A stretch of 57,521 nt of DNA from Magnetococcales bacterium (GTDB lineage Bacteria > Pseudomonadota > Magnetococcia > Magnetococcales > UBA8363). Location of the stretch: positions 1 to 57,521 of the forward strand of contig JADGCQ010000012.1 in assembly GCA_015228925.1 (NCBI GenBank), given 5' to 3'. The position numbers and the translations under genes are program-made. Shown here in pieces: positions 1-8,777 of the stretch. The stretch's first letter is position 1, and each line of letters starts with the position of its first letter. The notes beneath the pieces are model-generated. The model was not told where the DNA came from. It saw only the letters and a program-made list of their open reading frames with translations, and did no database searches.

Positions 1-223
1 GAGCAAGTTCCGGTCGTGGTGGATTCCCCCTCCACAAGATTCCCCAATTTTCCTGGTGACGATCTGTGTTTCCAATAATCGCATCGAAGGCAAGAATTCT
101 CGCCATGTCCAGAATCAGTTTTTCATCGATGCCTGCAAGAATGGGGTCTGGGGGGGAAAGATCTCCCCCCCAGATTCTAAGGCTATCACGTTTAGGATGG
201 CGTGTTCTCGAAACGTTGCACAC
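1..223 (-). pseudogene. HipA-like kinase, C-lobe fragment, runs off the left edge
   Basis: Reading the minus strand from about 223 to base 1 gives an open frame, different from that of the neighbouring DUF2126 gene, containing AFDAIIGNTDRHQENWGIL. The N-T-D-R-H-x-x-N-W-G arrangement is the catalytic and metal-binding signature of HipA-like and PI3/4-kinase-like protein kinases. The N-lobe expected upstream is missing because that DNA encodes the end of the DUF2126 protein, so this is probably a truncated gene; the only start I see is a GTG at 223 without a ribosome binding site. A G/C palindrome at 143-173 lies in frame just before the conserved part. The rest of the gene is outside the window, so loss of function is inferred. 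Confidence 0.5.
143..173. repeat. G/C palindrome (hairpin)
   Basis: CTGGGGGGG at 148-156 pairs with CCCCCCCAG at 165-173 around an eight-base loop. It is preceded by GGGGT, so the left arm reads ggggtctggggg, as in the interspersed repeats at 21784 and 57480. There is no T-run, so it does not look like an intrinsic terminator. Confidence 0.6.
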
Positions 224-3200
224 GCCGCAAATCCAGCGTGGTGATAAATTCCCGCGTCGTCGTCAACGGATCATCTCGCAACAACGGTTGGCCACTCCCC
301 TCAGGGATAAACCGTCCCCCTGCCGCAGGGGCCGTCGTCGGTTGCCATGGGCCGATGGAATGACCGTGTTCCCAAAATCGACTTAACCGCCGGGATTCCC
401 CCTCCAGGCCATTGACCGGAAAGCCATCATAACTGCGCCCCCCAGGGTGGACAACATGATAGGTACATCCCCCCACCGGACGCTGATTCCATTGATCGAC
501 CAGATCAAACACCAAGGGAGAATGAATGGGCATCAACGGATGCAAACCCGACGGCGGTTGCCATGCCTTGAAACGAACACCCGTGACAAACTCACCCCGC
601 ACACCCGTTGCCCGCAAGGGCAAACGGTGGCCATTGCACACCAAAACATACCGTTCTGGAATCAACCCGGAAACCCTGACCTGCAACCGTTCCACCGAAG
701 AATCGACAAACCGGGCCGTCCCATGCCGCGTCGTCTCTTCACCCAGGACATGCCATGGCTCCAACGCATGGCGAAGTTCCAACATCATATCGCCCAGTTG
801 GACAAAACCCAATACCGGAAAACGGAAACTTAAAAACGGATCCAGCCACCCAAAATCAAAGGGATAACCGGCCTCCCGCAAAGAATCGACCACCTGTTTC
901 ATGTCCGATTCGACAAAGTAAGGGAGCATGAACTGGTCATGCAACGCACTCCCCCAGCGAATCAACGGATGCCGATAAGGTTTTTCCCAAAACCAAGCGA
1001 TCAACGCCCGCAACAACAACATTTGAACCAGACTCATGTGCGGATGCGGGGGCATTTCAAAGGCACGCAGTTCCAACAACCCCAAACGACCCGAAGGACC
1101 ATCGGGTGAATACAGTTTATCCACACAAAATTCGGCACGATGGGTATTGCCGGTGAGATCCACCAACAAATGTCGCAATACCCGATCCACCAGCCAAGGT
1201 TGCGCCACCGGCCCATTGGGAATCTGGCTCAAGGCGATTTCCAATTCATGCAAACTGTCATCCCGCGCTTCATCCACACGGGGGGCCTGACTGGTCGGAC
1301 CAATGAACAGCCCCGAAAAAAGATAGGAAAGGCCCGGGTGATGCTGCCAAAAAGTGATCAAACTGGCCAATAAATCAGGGCGGCGCAACAACGGACTTTG
1401 CGCCGCCGACAAACCACCGATGGTGATATGATTGCCGCCCCCCGTCCCGGTATGCCGACCATCCACCAAAAATTTTTCCGTCCCCAACCGCGCCAGTCTT
1501 GCCTCCTGATAAAGGCCAATGGTTTTTTCTTTCAACCCTTCCCAGGTCAGCGAAGGGTGGATATTCACCTCGATCACCCCAGGGTCCGGGGTGATGAAAA
1601 AACGGTGCAACCGTTCATCGTCGGGAGGTTGATACCCTTCAAGAATGGGATCGATGCCGGTTTGGTTGGCGGTCTCCTCGATGGCCTTGATCAGTGCCAA
1701 GAAACTTTCCAAACGGACCATGGGGGGTAAAAAAAGATACAACCGCCCCTCACGCAGTTCCAAAGTCAAAGCGGTCCGAACAAACCCTTGACGCCAACGG
1801 GCAACGGTCGGCTCCGCCACAAGATCATCCGGTTCGGAAAAGGGACACCGCTCCTTGTCCGGTTCATGCGGATGGGCAGGGTCCACCTCCAAACTGTCCA
1901 ACGGGAGGCGAAATCCCATGGGGGAATCACCGGGGAGGAGAAACAACTGCTTTTGACGCAATCGCCAAGGACCGCTAATCCAATGACCCGTCGCCGCATC
2001 CCGATCCAAGGGCAAGACATAGCCGACAGGTTCCCCCAAACCCCGCTGTAACAAACGGGCCAACCGCCGCCGCTCCAGCGGATCCTTCAAGTCCGCCTGC
2101 AAAGGGTCCACATCGGGGGGAAGGGTCGATTCCTTCCACAGATGATAAAAAGGATCCTCATACGCCGGTTGCATGAAAGGGTCGATCCCCCCCATATGTC
2201 GTCCCAACGCCTGTAAAAAATGTTTCCCTTGGTTCAGGTCAAACGTGGTTTTTTCATCAACGGCAAGGGTTGGTCGGCTCCAAAGGGGCTGACCATCGGC
2301 GCGAAAAAAACAACCATACCGCCACCGGGGTAACTCCTCTCCCGGATACCATTTCCCCTGGCCATAATGGAGCAATCCCCCAGGGGCAAAACGGTCCCGA
2401 AGCCGTTGCAAAAGATCCTGCGCCCGTTGCCGTTTGTGAACACCATCGGCAGCGGTATTCCATTCCGGGGCGTCGTGGTCATCGATGGAAACAAAAGTTG
2501 GCTCCCCACCCATGGAAAGCTGTATCGCCTCCTTTTGGAATACAGCATCCACCTGTTGCCCCAAGCTATCGATCGCTTGCCATTGCCCCTCGGTGTAGGG
2601 TTTGGTGGTCCGTGGCGTTTCACTGATCCGTTCGACTGTGTTATTGAACCGAAAGCTCACTTGGCAAGGATCGGTCAGACCGCTGACGGGGGCGGCACTT
2701 TCATAATGGGGGGTACAGGCGAGGGGAATGTGTCCCTCTCCGGCAAAAAGCCCCGAAGTCGGATCCAATCCCAACCAACCCGCCCCAGGCACGAACACCT
2801 CACACCAAGCGTGCAAATCGGTAAAATCCTTCTCTGGGCCGGATGGACCGTCCAAAGATTTTTCATCCGCCGCAAGCTGAATCAGATAACCCGAAACAAA
2901 CCGCGCCGCCAAACCCAGTTTGCGCATGACTTGGACCAACAACCAAGCACTGTCGCGGCAGGATCCGGTCTTTTTCTTCAAGGTCTCCTCAACCTCCTGG
3001 ACACCCACCTCCAGGCGGATGGTGTAGCTGATCTCCTTCCAAAGACGCTGATTCACCGCCACCAAAAAATCGATGGTCTTGCTCCCCATCTCCCCGTCAA
3101 TTCCCCGCAACCACTGATCGAGGCGTGGGGTATTCTTCTCGATCACCAAATAGGGGGCGAGTTGATGCTTTAACTCCTCTTCGTAGGTGAACGGAAAGGT

Positions 3201-3500
3201 CTGGGCCTCTTCATCCAGAAAAAAATCAAAGGGATTGATGGTCACCATGCGGACGATCAACTCTACGTCGATCACCAATTCCTGGCATTTTTCCGGGAAT
3301 ACGAAACGGGCCAGAAAATTACCGAAAGGATCTTGGAGCCAGTTGATATAATGGTTCTCCGGTCGAACCTTCAGGGAATAGGCCTCGATGGGGGTACGAC
3401 AGTGGGGTGCTGGACGCAAGCGCAGCACATGGGGGGCCAGCATGATCCAGTGATCATAGCGATAGTGGGTGTGATGGCGCACAGCGACGCGGAGGGTCAT
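192..3500 (-). CDS. Transglutaminase/DUF2126 (amidoligase-like) protein
   Basis: A protein of 1102 residues with two parts. Residues 1 to about 280 form a bacterial transglutaminase-like module: a beta-rich N-terminal domain, then a core with Cys near 180 (GSCRDSAW), His near 233 (DLHAWCEVF) and Asp near 247 (GLDPTSG), giving the Cys-His-Asp triad. The remaining 800 residues match the DUF2126 family, regarded as a divergent ATP-grasp/amidoligase-type domain. The length is normal for the family. The start codon overlaps the 3' end of the Anbu gene by 4 bp, so the two are translationally coupled. By family knowledge such proteins sit in Anbu and ATP-grasp/alpha-E loci and are proposed to make or cleave isopeptide or peptide bonds; the substrate is unknown. 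Confidence 0.9.
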   Translation of the reverse strand: MTLRVAVRHHTHYRYDHWIMLAPHVLRLRPAPHCRTPIEAYSLKVRPENHYINWLQDPFGNFLARFVFPEKCQELVIDVELIVRMVTINPFDFFLDEEAQTFPFTYEEELKHQLAPYLVIEKNTPRLDQWLRGIDGEMGSKTIDFLVAVNQRLWKEISYTIRLEVGVQEVEETLKKKTGSCRDSAWLLVQVMRKLGLAARFVSGYLIQLAADEKSLDGPSGPEKDFTDLHAWCEVFVPGAGWLGLDPTSGLFAGEGHIPLACTPHYESAAPVSGLTDPCQVSFRFNNTVERISETPRTTKPYTEGQWQAIDSLGQQVDAVFQKEAIQLSMGGEPTFVSIDDHDAPEWNTAADGVHKRQRAQDLLQRLRDRFAPGGLLHYGQGKWYPGEELPRWRYGCFFRADGQPLWSRPTLAVDEKTTFDLNQGKHFLQALGRHMGGIDPFMQPAYEDPFYHLWKESTLPPDVDPLQADLKDPLERRRLARLLQRGLGEPVGYVLPLDRDAATGHWISGPWRLRQKQLFLLPGDSPMGFRLPLDSLEVDPAHPHEPDKERCPFSEPDDLVAEPTVARWRQGFVRTALTLELREGRLYLFLPPMVRLESFLALIKAIEETANQTGIDPILEGYQPPDDERLHRFFITPDPGVIEVNIHPSLTWEGLKEKTIGLYQEARLARLGTEKFLVDGRHTGTGGGNHITIGGLSAAQSPLLRRPDLLASLITFWQHHPGLSYLFSGLFIGPTSQAPRVDEARDDSLHELEIALSQIPNGPVAQPWLVDRVLRHLLVDLTGNTHRAEFCVDKLYSPDGPSGRLGLLELRAFEMPPHPHMSLVQMLLLRALIAWFWEKPYRHPLIRWGSALHDQFMLPYFVESDMKQVVDSLREAGYPFDFGWLDPFLSFRFPVLGFVQLGDMMLELRHALEPWHVLGEETTRHGTARFVDSSVERLQVRVSGLIPERYVLVCNGHRLPLRATGVRGEFVTGVRFKAWQPPSGLHPLMPIHSPLVFDLVDQWNQRPVGGCTYHVVHPGGRSYDGFPVNGLEGESRRLSRFWEHGHSIGPWQPTTAPAAGGRFIPEGSGQPLLRDDPLTTTREFITTLDLRRVQRFENTPS

Positions 3501-4270
3501 GATCCTTCTCCAGGAGGGGGGGATTTGACTTGGGGGGAATGTTCCCAGTTAAACTCGGGTAATCTTTGAAACAGTCGTTTCAAACCATTGTTCCAACTTT
3601 TGCGTAATGCCCCCAGATACGGGGTGTTCAACTCAAACCGGGTATGAATACCGCCATCAATCTGATCCCGCCGATAGATCAAAAGATCCAGAGGCGGTCC
3701 CACCGAAAGATTGGAACGCATCGCCGAATCCATGGAAACCAGGGCGCAACGGGCAGCATTTTCCAGGGAAAGGGCGGGGACAATGATCCGATCAAGGATG
3801 GGCTTACCATATTTGGTTTCCCCAATTTGCAGAAAAGGGCTATAGGGTGACGGGGTGATGGGGTTACCTTCGGGATAAATGAGAAAAAGTTGCGGAGATT
3901 GCCCGGCAATCTGGCCGGCCAGGATGAATGTGGCATCAAAACGTGCTTCGGCATGGGCTTTGCTGGTATATTGCTCTTGAATAGCAAGGCTGGTACGGCC
4001 AACATGGTGGGCCGCCTCTTCCATACTGCCGAGACTGGCAAGCGAAGGGACGTGGCTATCATTGAGTTGGGCTTCCCGTTGCAGTTGGCTGATCACCGAT
4101 TGCGTCGTCGCCAGATTCCCGGAGGAAAGGAGGGCCATATGTCGTTGCCCCGGCCAAGTAAATGCATGGGTCTTGGTATAACAGGCGATTTGATCCACAC
4201 CGGCATTGGTGCGCGAATCCGAAGCCAGCACAATGCCATCATCCAACAATATTCCGACGCAATAAGTCAT
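3497..4270 (-). CDS. Anbu, ancestral beta-subunit proteasome-type peptidase
   Basis: A 257-residue Ntn-hydrolase. With the residue after Met counted as 1, it shows Thr1, Asp17 (SDSRTNAG) and Lys32, the positions of the proteasome catalytic Thr, Asp and Lys, and the N-terminal sequence MTYCVGILLDDG matches Anbu rather than HslV. The ATG follows a strong AAGGAG site. Anbu is a self-assembling proteasome relative whose substrates are not established. It is the first gene of a leftward pair with the DUF2126 protein and is divergent, by about 80 bp, from the ATP-grasp/alpha-E fusion gene. That arrangement implies one shared regulatory region for the whole locus (inference). Confidence 0.9.
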   Translation of the reverse strand: MTYCVGILLDDGIVLASDSRTNAGVDQIACYTKTHAFTWPGQRHMALLSSGNLATTQSVISQLQREAQLNDSHVPSLASLGSMEEAAHHVGRTSLAIQEQYTSKAHAEARFDATFILAGQIAGQSPQLFLIYPEGNPITPSPYSPFLQIGETKYGKPILDRIIVPALSLENAARCALVSMDSAMRSNLSVGPPLDLLIYRRDQIDGGIHTRFELNTPYLGALRKSWNNGLKRLFQRLPEFNWEHSPQVKSPPPGEGS

Positions 4271-4350
4271 CCCCTTCTCCTTTTATGTCTAAACAAACTG
4301 AGGCTTTCCAACGGCGTGTTGTTCAACCTTTTCGATGGAGTGCGTGATCG

Positions 4351-6894
4351 GTGACCGTTTTTTCGGCACAAGTGCCGTCGGGTTATGACGAGGCTTTTGC
4401 AGCACCCGGGGAGCCACGGGGACATTGGCGATCATTTCTGGATCACCTCTATTCCGGCGGCCCCGAACGACCGGGGCGACTCTGGGACCAAACCTTGCAC
4501 CTCTTGCGCGAATCGGGTGCCGTCTATTCGGGCGCGACCGCCGGTTCCACGCAACGACGACCCTGGGCGTTCGATCCCATACCGATGATTCTCCACCATG
4601 CCGAATGGCAACGTTTGGAAGTGGGGTTGATGCAACGGCATCATCTGTTCACCCTGCTCCTGCGTGACCTGTACGGCATCCAACGGGTGATCTCCGAAGG
4701 GATCATCCCCTCGGAACTGGTATTTGGTCATGGTGATTTTTTGTTTCCCCTCTGGGGTCGGCCTACCCGCAAGCTGACCCTCCCCCTCTATGCCGCCGAT
4801 CTCGTCCGCCTTGCCGATGGCCGCTTTCAGGTCGTCTCCGACAGAACCCAAGCCCCATCCGGTCACGGTTATGCCCTGCAAAACCGACGGCTGACCCATC
4901 GCCTGTTCCCGGACAGGGCCACGTTCGGCCCCATCCAACCCCTGCAACCCTTTTATCGTTCCATGCGAACCGGGTTGATGCGTTTGGCCCCTCATGCCGC
5001 TCAAAATGCCCATATCGTCCTCATGACGCCAGGTCCGGCCAACGAAACCCATTATGAACACACCTTCCTCGCCCACGCCATGGGGTTGACCCTGGCCCAG
5101 GGGAACGATATGACGGTCCGTGGCGGTCGCCTGTGCCTGCGGACACTCCATGGGCTGTTGCCGGTGGATGTCATCTTGCGCCGGGTCGATGAAGCCTGGT
5201 GCGATCCCCTGGAACTCAACGAAGACTCCCTCCTGGGGGTCGTCGGTATGGTGCAGGCGGCACGGGAAGGGTATACCGCCATGGCCAACCCCCTGGGGAG
5301 CGGCATCCTGGAAAACTTGGGACTCCATCCGTTCCTCCCCGCATTGTGCCGCTTTTTCCTCGGTGAAAACCTGCTCCTTGAAAATCCCAAAACCCTGTGG
5401 TTGGGTGCAGAAACTTCTCGAAACCAAGTCATGGAATCCTGGCATCATGACCCATTTCCTTGGTCCATACTCCCCCTGCAACCCGACTTGGCCTTGCCGG
5501 TCAACGGTCTGTCCGTCGATGAATCTTTGCGCCGACAAATCCTGGAAAACCCATCCCGGTTTATTGCCCGCCCCCGGATTCACCCTTCGATGATCCCAGG
5601 GGTGGATGCCCAGGGGATGTGTCAACGACACCTCCTTTACCGCGCTTTCCTGCATCATGACGGCAACACCTCGTATGTCATGCCGGGCGGACTTGCCCGG
5701 GTTTCGCCCCCGGAAAAGGGGCGACACGCCGGTATGCCAGACCATGGTTACCCCTTCTCCCCAAGACAGGGGGGATCGACCAAAGATGTCTGGGTCATGG
5801 ACGACCGCGACCACCCTGAGGTCGCAACCCCGGTGCAATCTCAAGACTCTATCCCTCCCGTCGGGCTTCCCAGCCGGGTGGCGGAAAATCTTTTTTGGAT
5901 CGGACGCTATGCCGAACGGTCCGAAGGGATTATCCGCCTTTTCCGTGAAGCGACCACCCTCATGGAGGAAGATGAAATCGGACTCAGCCGCGAACAACGA
6001 CGCCATTGTCGGCACCGCCTGTTGTCCACATTGACCCATTTTACCGGAACCTATCCCGGTTTTGCCGGTGAAGATGCCCGGTTGCAATGGGCCAATCCCG
6101 ATCAAGAACTGCGCTCCGTGATGCTCGATGCCAACCGAACCGGATCCCTGGCCTTTTCGCTGCAAGCCTTGATCAACGGAGGGTTTTCCCTGCGGGACCG
6201 CCTCTCCTCCGATACCTGGTTGATCTTGGATAATATCAGCACCCATCTGGGACGGTGGCAACGGCAGCGGATGGATGACATGAACCACCTCCTGTGGGAT
6301 CTTGGTCCGCTGTTGCAGGGACTCATGGCCTTTGCCGGTCTCACCTGGGAAAACATGCACCGTGATTTGGGATGGATGTTCCTGGATCTGGGACGCCGTT
6401 TGGAACGGGCGATGTTTTTGGCCCAACTCATGGAAACCTGCCTCGGCAAAGGGGATTCTCAAACCAATGAAATCGCCATGCTCGAACGGTTGCTCGCCTT
6501 GAATGATGGATTGGAAAGTTTCCGTTTTCATTTTCAAACCCGGTTGGAGGTGGAATCGGTATTGGCCAAGCTGCTCCAGGATGATACCGATCCGCGTTCC
6601 CTGGTATTTCAATTAACCCTGATGGAACGCCATGCCCATCAAGCCCCCAGATCCCCAGGGCAAACCCTGTACCGTACCCCATTGGGACGGACAGTCTTTG
6701 AAAGCCTCGCCGCCATCCGACTGGCCGATGCACCCGCATTGGCCCAAACCAACCCCGCAAGTGGCCAACGCGAAAACCTGCTGCAATTGACCCAACGGAT
6801 CCGCAATCTATTGCCCATGTTTTCCGAGACCGCCTCGGACAACTATTTCCGTCATGCCGATGCGACCCATCACCTTTTTACCGCCAGAACCTAA
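4351..6894 (+). CDS. Circularly permuted ATP-grasp/alpha-E fusion protein
   Basis: An 847-residue fusion. Residues 1-470 are a circularly permuted ATP-grasp domain (old DUF404/DUF407), with PFDPIPMILHHAEW-type and LEDN-like segments replaced by more divergent ones. From about residue 505 (PSRVAENLFWIGRYAERSEG) to the end is an alpha-E helical domain (old DUF403). The start is a GTG directly after an in-frame stop at 4345-4347; GGAG at 4337-4340 is a usable ribosome binding site. Family knowledge suggests an ATP-dependent carboxylate-amine ligase that could build a peptide-like product. The transglutaminase gene follows after 9 bp and is likely co-transcribed. The same two domains occur as separate proteins at 7692-10243. 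Confidence 0.88.
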   Translation: MTVFSAQVPSGYDEAFAAPGEPRGHWRSFLDHLYSGGPERPGRLWDQTLHLLRESGAVYSGATAGSTQRRPWAFDPIPMILHHAEWQRLEVGLMQRHHLFTLLLRDLYGIQRVISEGIIPSELVFGHGDFLFPLWGRPTRKLTLPLYAADLVRLADGRFQVVSDRTQAPSGHGYALQNRRLTHRLFPDRATFGPIQPLQPFYRSMRTGLMRLAPHAAQNAHIVLMTPGPANETHYEHTFLAHAMGLTLAQGNDMTVRGGRLCLRTLHGLLPVDVILRRVDEAWCDPLELNEDSLLGVVGMVQAAREGYTAMANPLGSGILENLGLHPFLPALCRFFLGENLLLENPKTLWLGAETSRNQVMESWHHDPFPWSILPLQPDLALPVNGLSVDESLRRQILENPSRFIARPRIHPSMIPGVDAQGMCQRHLLYRAFLHHDGNTSYVMPGGLARVSPPEKGRHAGMPDHGYPFSPRQGGSTKDVWVMDDRDHPEVATPVQSQDSIPPVGLPSRVAENLFWIGRYAERSEGIIRLFREATTLMEEDEIGLSREQRRHCRHRLLSTLTHFTGTYPGFAGEDARLQWANPDQELRSVMLDANRTGSLAFSLQALINGGFSLRDRLSSDTWLILDNISTHLGRWQRQRMDDMNHLLWDLGPLLQGLMAFAGLTWENMHRDLGWMFLDLGRRLERAMFLAQLMETCLGKGDSQTNEIAMLERLLALNDGLESFRFHFQTRLEVESVLAKLLQDDTDPRSLVFQLTLMERHAHQAPRSPGQTLYRTPLGRTVFESLAAIRLADAPALAQTNPASGQRENLLQLTQRIRNLLPMFSETASDNYFRHADATHHLFTART

Positions 6895-6903
6895 CGGGAA
6901 ACC

Positions 6904-7845
6904 ATGCGTTATCAAATCCGCCATACCACCCGCTACCTGTATCCCGAAACGGTGAGCCTTTGTCACAACCGGGTGCAATTGCAACCGGTGGAACGGGCGG
7001 ATCAACGCTGTCTCCGTTTTGACCTCACCCTTCAGCCTGAACCCAACTTGGTCCGTTCCTATAAGGATTTTTTCGGAAATTGGATCCATTATTTTGAAAT
7101 TCACAAACCACACCGCAAGCTTGAAATCACCGCCTTGAGCGAAGTGATGCGGATGATCGACGGCACCCCCACTTTGGCTCCATCGCCCCCCTGGGAGACG
7201 GTCCACGCAACCATTCATCGTGCCGATTCCAACGTGGAAACACGACGCAGCCTTCTTTTTTCCATGCCATCCCCCCTAGTCGCCTCGGAACCGGCATTGC
7301 ATCCCCTGGCTGATCAAGTATTCACCCCCGGTCGCCCCCTGTTGGCGGCGGTCATGGATCTGACCCAGCTCATTCATGATTCCTTCGCCTACGCCCCTGG
7401 CGCGACCTCCATATCGACCCCTTTGGGGCAGGTACTCCAACAAAAAGCGGGCGTTTGTCAAGATTTTGCCCATGTGGCCATTGGCGTTTTACGGTCCAAG
7501 GGACTCGCAGCCCGCTACGTCAGCGGCTATTTGGAAACCCAGCCACCTCCGGGTCAACCCAAATTGCAGGGGAGTGACGCCTCCCATGCTTGGTTTGAAA
7601 CATTTCTCCCCGGAAGCGGCTGGTTTGGTTTTGATCCCACCAACGCCGTTCAAGTCGCTGGACGCCACATCGTGCTGGCGGTCGGACGCGATTATGCCGA
7701 TGTCCCACCCGTGAAAGGGGTCGTCACTGGCGGTCGTGAACATCGGTTGAGTGTGGCGGTGGATGTCGTGCCATTGGCGGAAGAACTGACCATGACCCCC
7801 CCGGCATTTTCCCCAGATGGCGGTGCCACTTTTTTAACCTCCTGA
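6904..7845 (+). CDS. Transglutaminase-like cysteine protease
   Basis: A 313-residue protein with the bacterial transglutaminase N-terminal beta domain (residues 1-80) and a transglutaminase core. The catalytic triad is visible as Cys near 184 (AGVCQDFAHV), His near 227 (ASHAWFETF) and Asp near 244 (GFDPTN). No signal peptide is seen, so it is probably cytoplasmic. It follows the ATP-grasp/alpha-E fusion by 9 bp. Family members in these loci are thought to hydrolyse or remodel amide bonds made by the ATP-grasp ligase. Its last 51 codons overlap, on the opposite strand, the 3' end of the alpha-E gene. Confidence 0.9.
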   Translation: MRYQIRHTTRYLYPETVSLCHNRVQLQPVERADQRCLRFDLTLQPEPNLVRSYKDFFGNWIHYFEIHKPHRKLEITALSEVMRMIDGTPTLAPSPPWETVHATIHRADSNVETRRSLLFSMPSPLVASEPALHPLADQVFTPGRPLLAAVMDLTQLIHDSFAYAPGATSISTPLGQVLQQKAGVCQDFAHVAIGVLRSKGLAARYVSGYLETQPPPGQPKLQGSDASHAWFETFLPGSGWFGFDPTNAVQVAGRHIVLAVGRDYADVPPVKGVVTGGREHRLSVAVDVVPLAEELTMTPPAFSPDGGATFLTS

Positions 7846-8777
7846 TTGAAATAGGTGGCACTGATGGTCATGTGAAGTTCTCCCAACAGAATTTGCAAAC
7901 CATCCAAAAATTCGTGCAACCCTTCATTTTCGGCAAGCCTGGTGATATCGGCCAGATAGAGTTGCGCTTCAATGCGGGCGATAATCCCCTGGACCGCTTC
8001 GGCACCCCCCAGAAACCCCAAACAACCGGCAACCCCCTCGATCCCATAACGAAAGGCCCGGGGAAATGCATTATCTTTCAGAAGGAAGGCCAATACATCT
8101 ACCCCACGGATGCGTGGTCGTACCCGACGCCGATACATTTGATCCCCCGAAAGAGATTTTAATACCGTAAGCCAGAGCGCGTTGCGTAACGGTCGGTCTA
8201 CCGCATCCTGATGCGCCAACATCAACGCCCCCCGAACATCCAGGATTCGCGTCACCATATCCGCCCGTTCCAAATAGCGACCCAGGCGAAACATACGGAA
8301 GGTTTCATCCCGCACCATGCTGGAATCCAGAAGTCCGGTGATCTTGAGACATTCGTTGATCACATTTTCTAGGAATTCCAGTCGGTTGGCTGCATGGAAA
8401 TCGTGGCCGCACGCCGTCCGTGTATCCAGAAACAACCGATTGAGAAATTCCCATGCCTTGCGGGGAAAAAGCTCACGGGTTGTCCGAAGGTTTTCCCGGG
8501 CAAAGTGGAGCGCATTGAGGATGGAACCATGATATTCCTCATCGCGAATCAAAAAGTTAGTAATTTGGAGTTCATCGGGCTGCGTATTTCTTTTAAAAAA
8601 GATTTCACGACTTCCCGTGATGGCCAATAACTGTTCCCAGTTCATCGGTTGCACACGGCTCACGGGAGTCATATCCAACATGGTATGATGGGTCGCCATG
8701 ACCAAGCGCGACGTATCCTCGACCCGTTCCAGATAACGGGCCATCCAATAAACATTTTCGGCGACGCGAGATAGCAT
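7692..8777 (-). CDS. Alpha-E domain protein (DUF403)
   Basis: A 361-residue all-helical protein beginning MLSRVAENVYWMARYLERVED, the hallmark of alpha-E proteins, and matching the family to about residue 325 (ISATYFNQE). The last 35 or so residues are Ser/Thr/Gly/Pro-rich, lie beyond the usual family end, and are encoded antisense to the transglutaminase gene. The ATG overlaps the TAA of the upstream ATP-grasp gene by one base (TAATG), so they are translationally coupled. Function is unknown; alpha-E proteins occur almost always with circularly permuted ATP-grasp proteins and are presumed partners. Confidence 0.9.
   Translation of the reverse strand: MLSRVAENVYWMARYLERVEDTSRLVMATHHTMLDMTPVSRVQPMNWEQLLAITGSREIFFKRNTQPDELQITNFLIRDEEYHGSILNALHFARENLRTTRELFPRKAWEFLNRLFLDTRTACGHDFHAANRLEFLENVINECLKITGLLDSSMVRDETFRMFRLGRYLERADMVTRILDVRGALMLAHQDAVDRPLRNALWLTVLKSLSGDQMYRRRVRPRIRGVDVLAFLLKDNAFPRAFRYGIEGVAGCLGFLGGAEAVQGIIARIEAQLYLADITRLAENEGLHEFLDGLQILLGELHMTISATYFNQEVKKVAPPSGENAGGVMVSSSANGTTSTATLNRCSRPPVTTPFTGGTSA

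Noticed and set aside
2367-3173. Plus-strand frame of 268 codons opposite the DUF2126 gene
   Set aside because: Antisense shadow; no start signal and no family resemblance.
4286-4348. 20-codon plus-strand frame just before the ATP-grasp fusion (MSKQTEAFQRRVVQPFRWSA), possible leader peptide
   Set aside because: No ribosome binding site on that strand and it lies in the divergent promoter region; no further evidence of translation.
4432-6612. Very long minus-strand frame (over 700 codons) opposite the ATP-grasp/alpha-E fusion
   Set aside because: It is antisense to a gene with clear domain homology and shows no recognisable motif itself; such frames are common opposite G+C-rich genes with strong codon bias.
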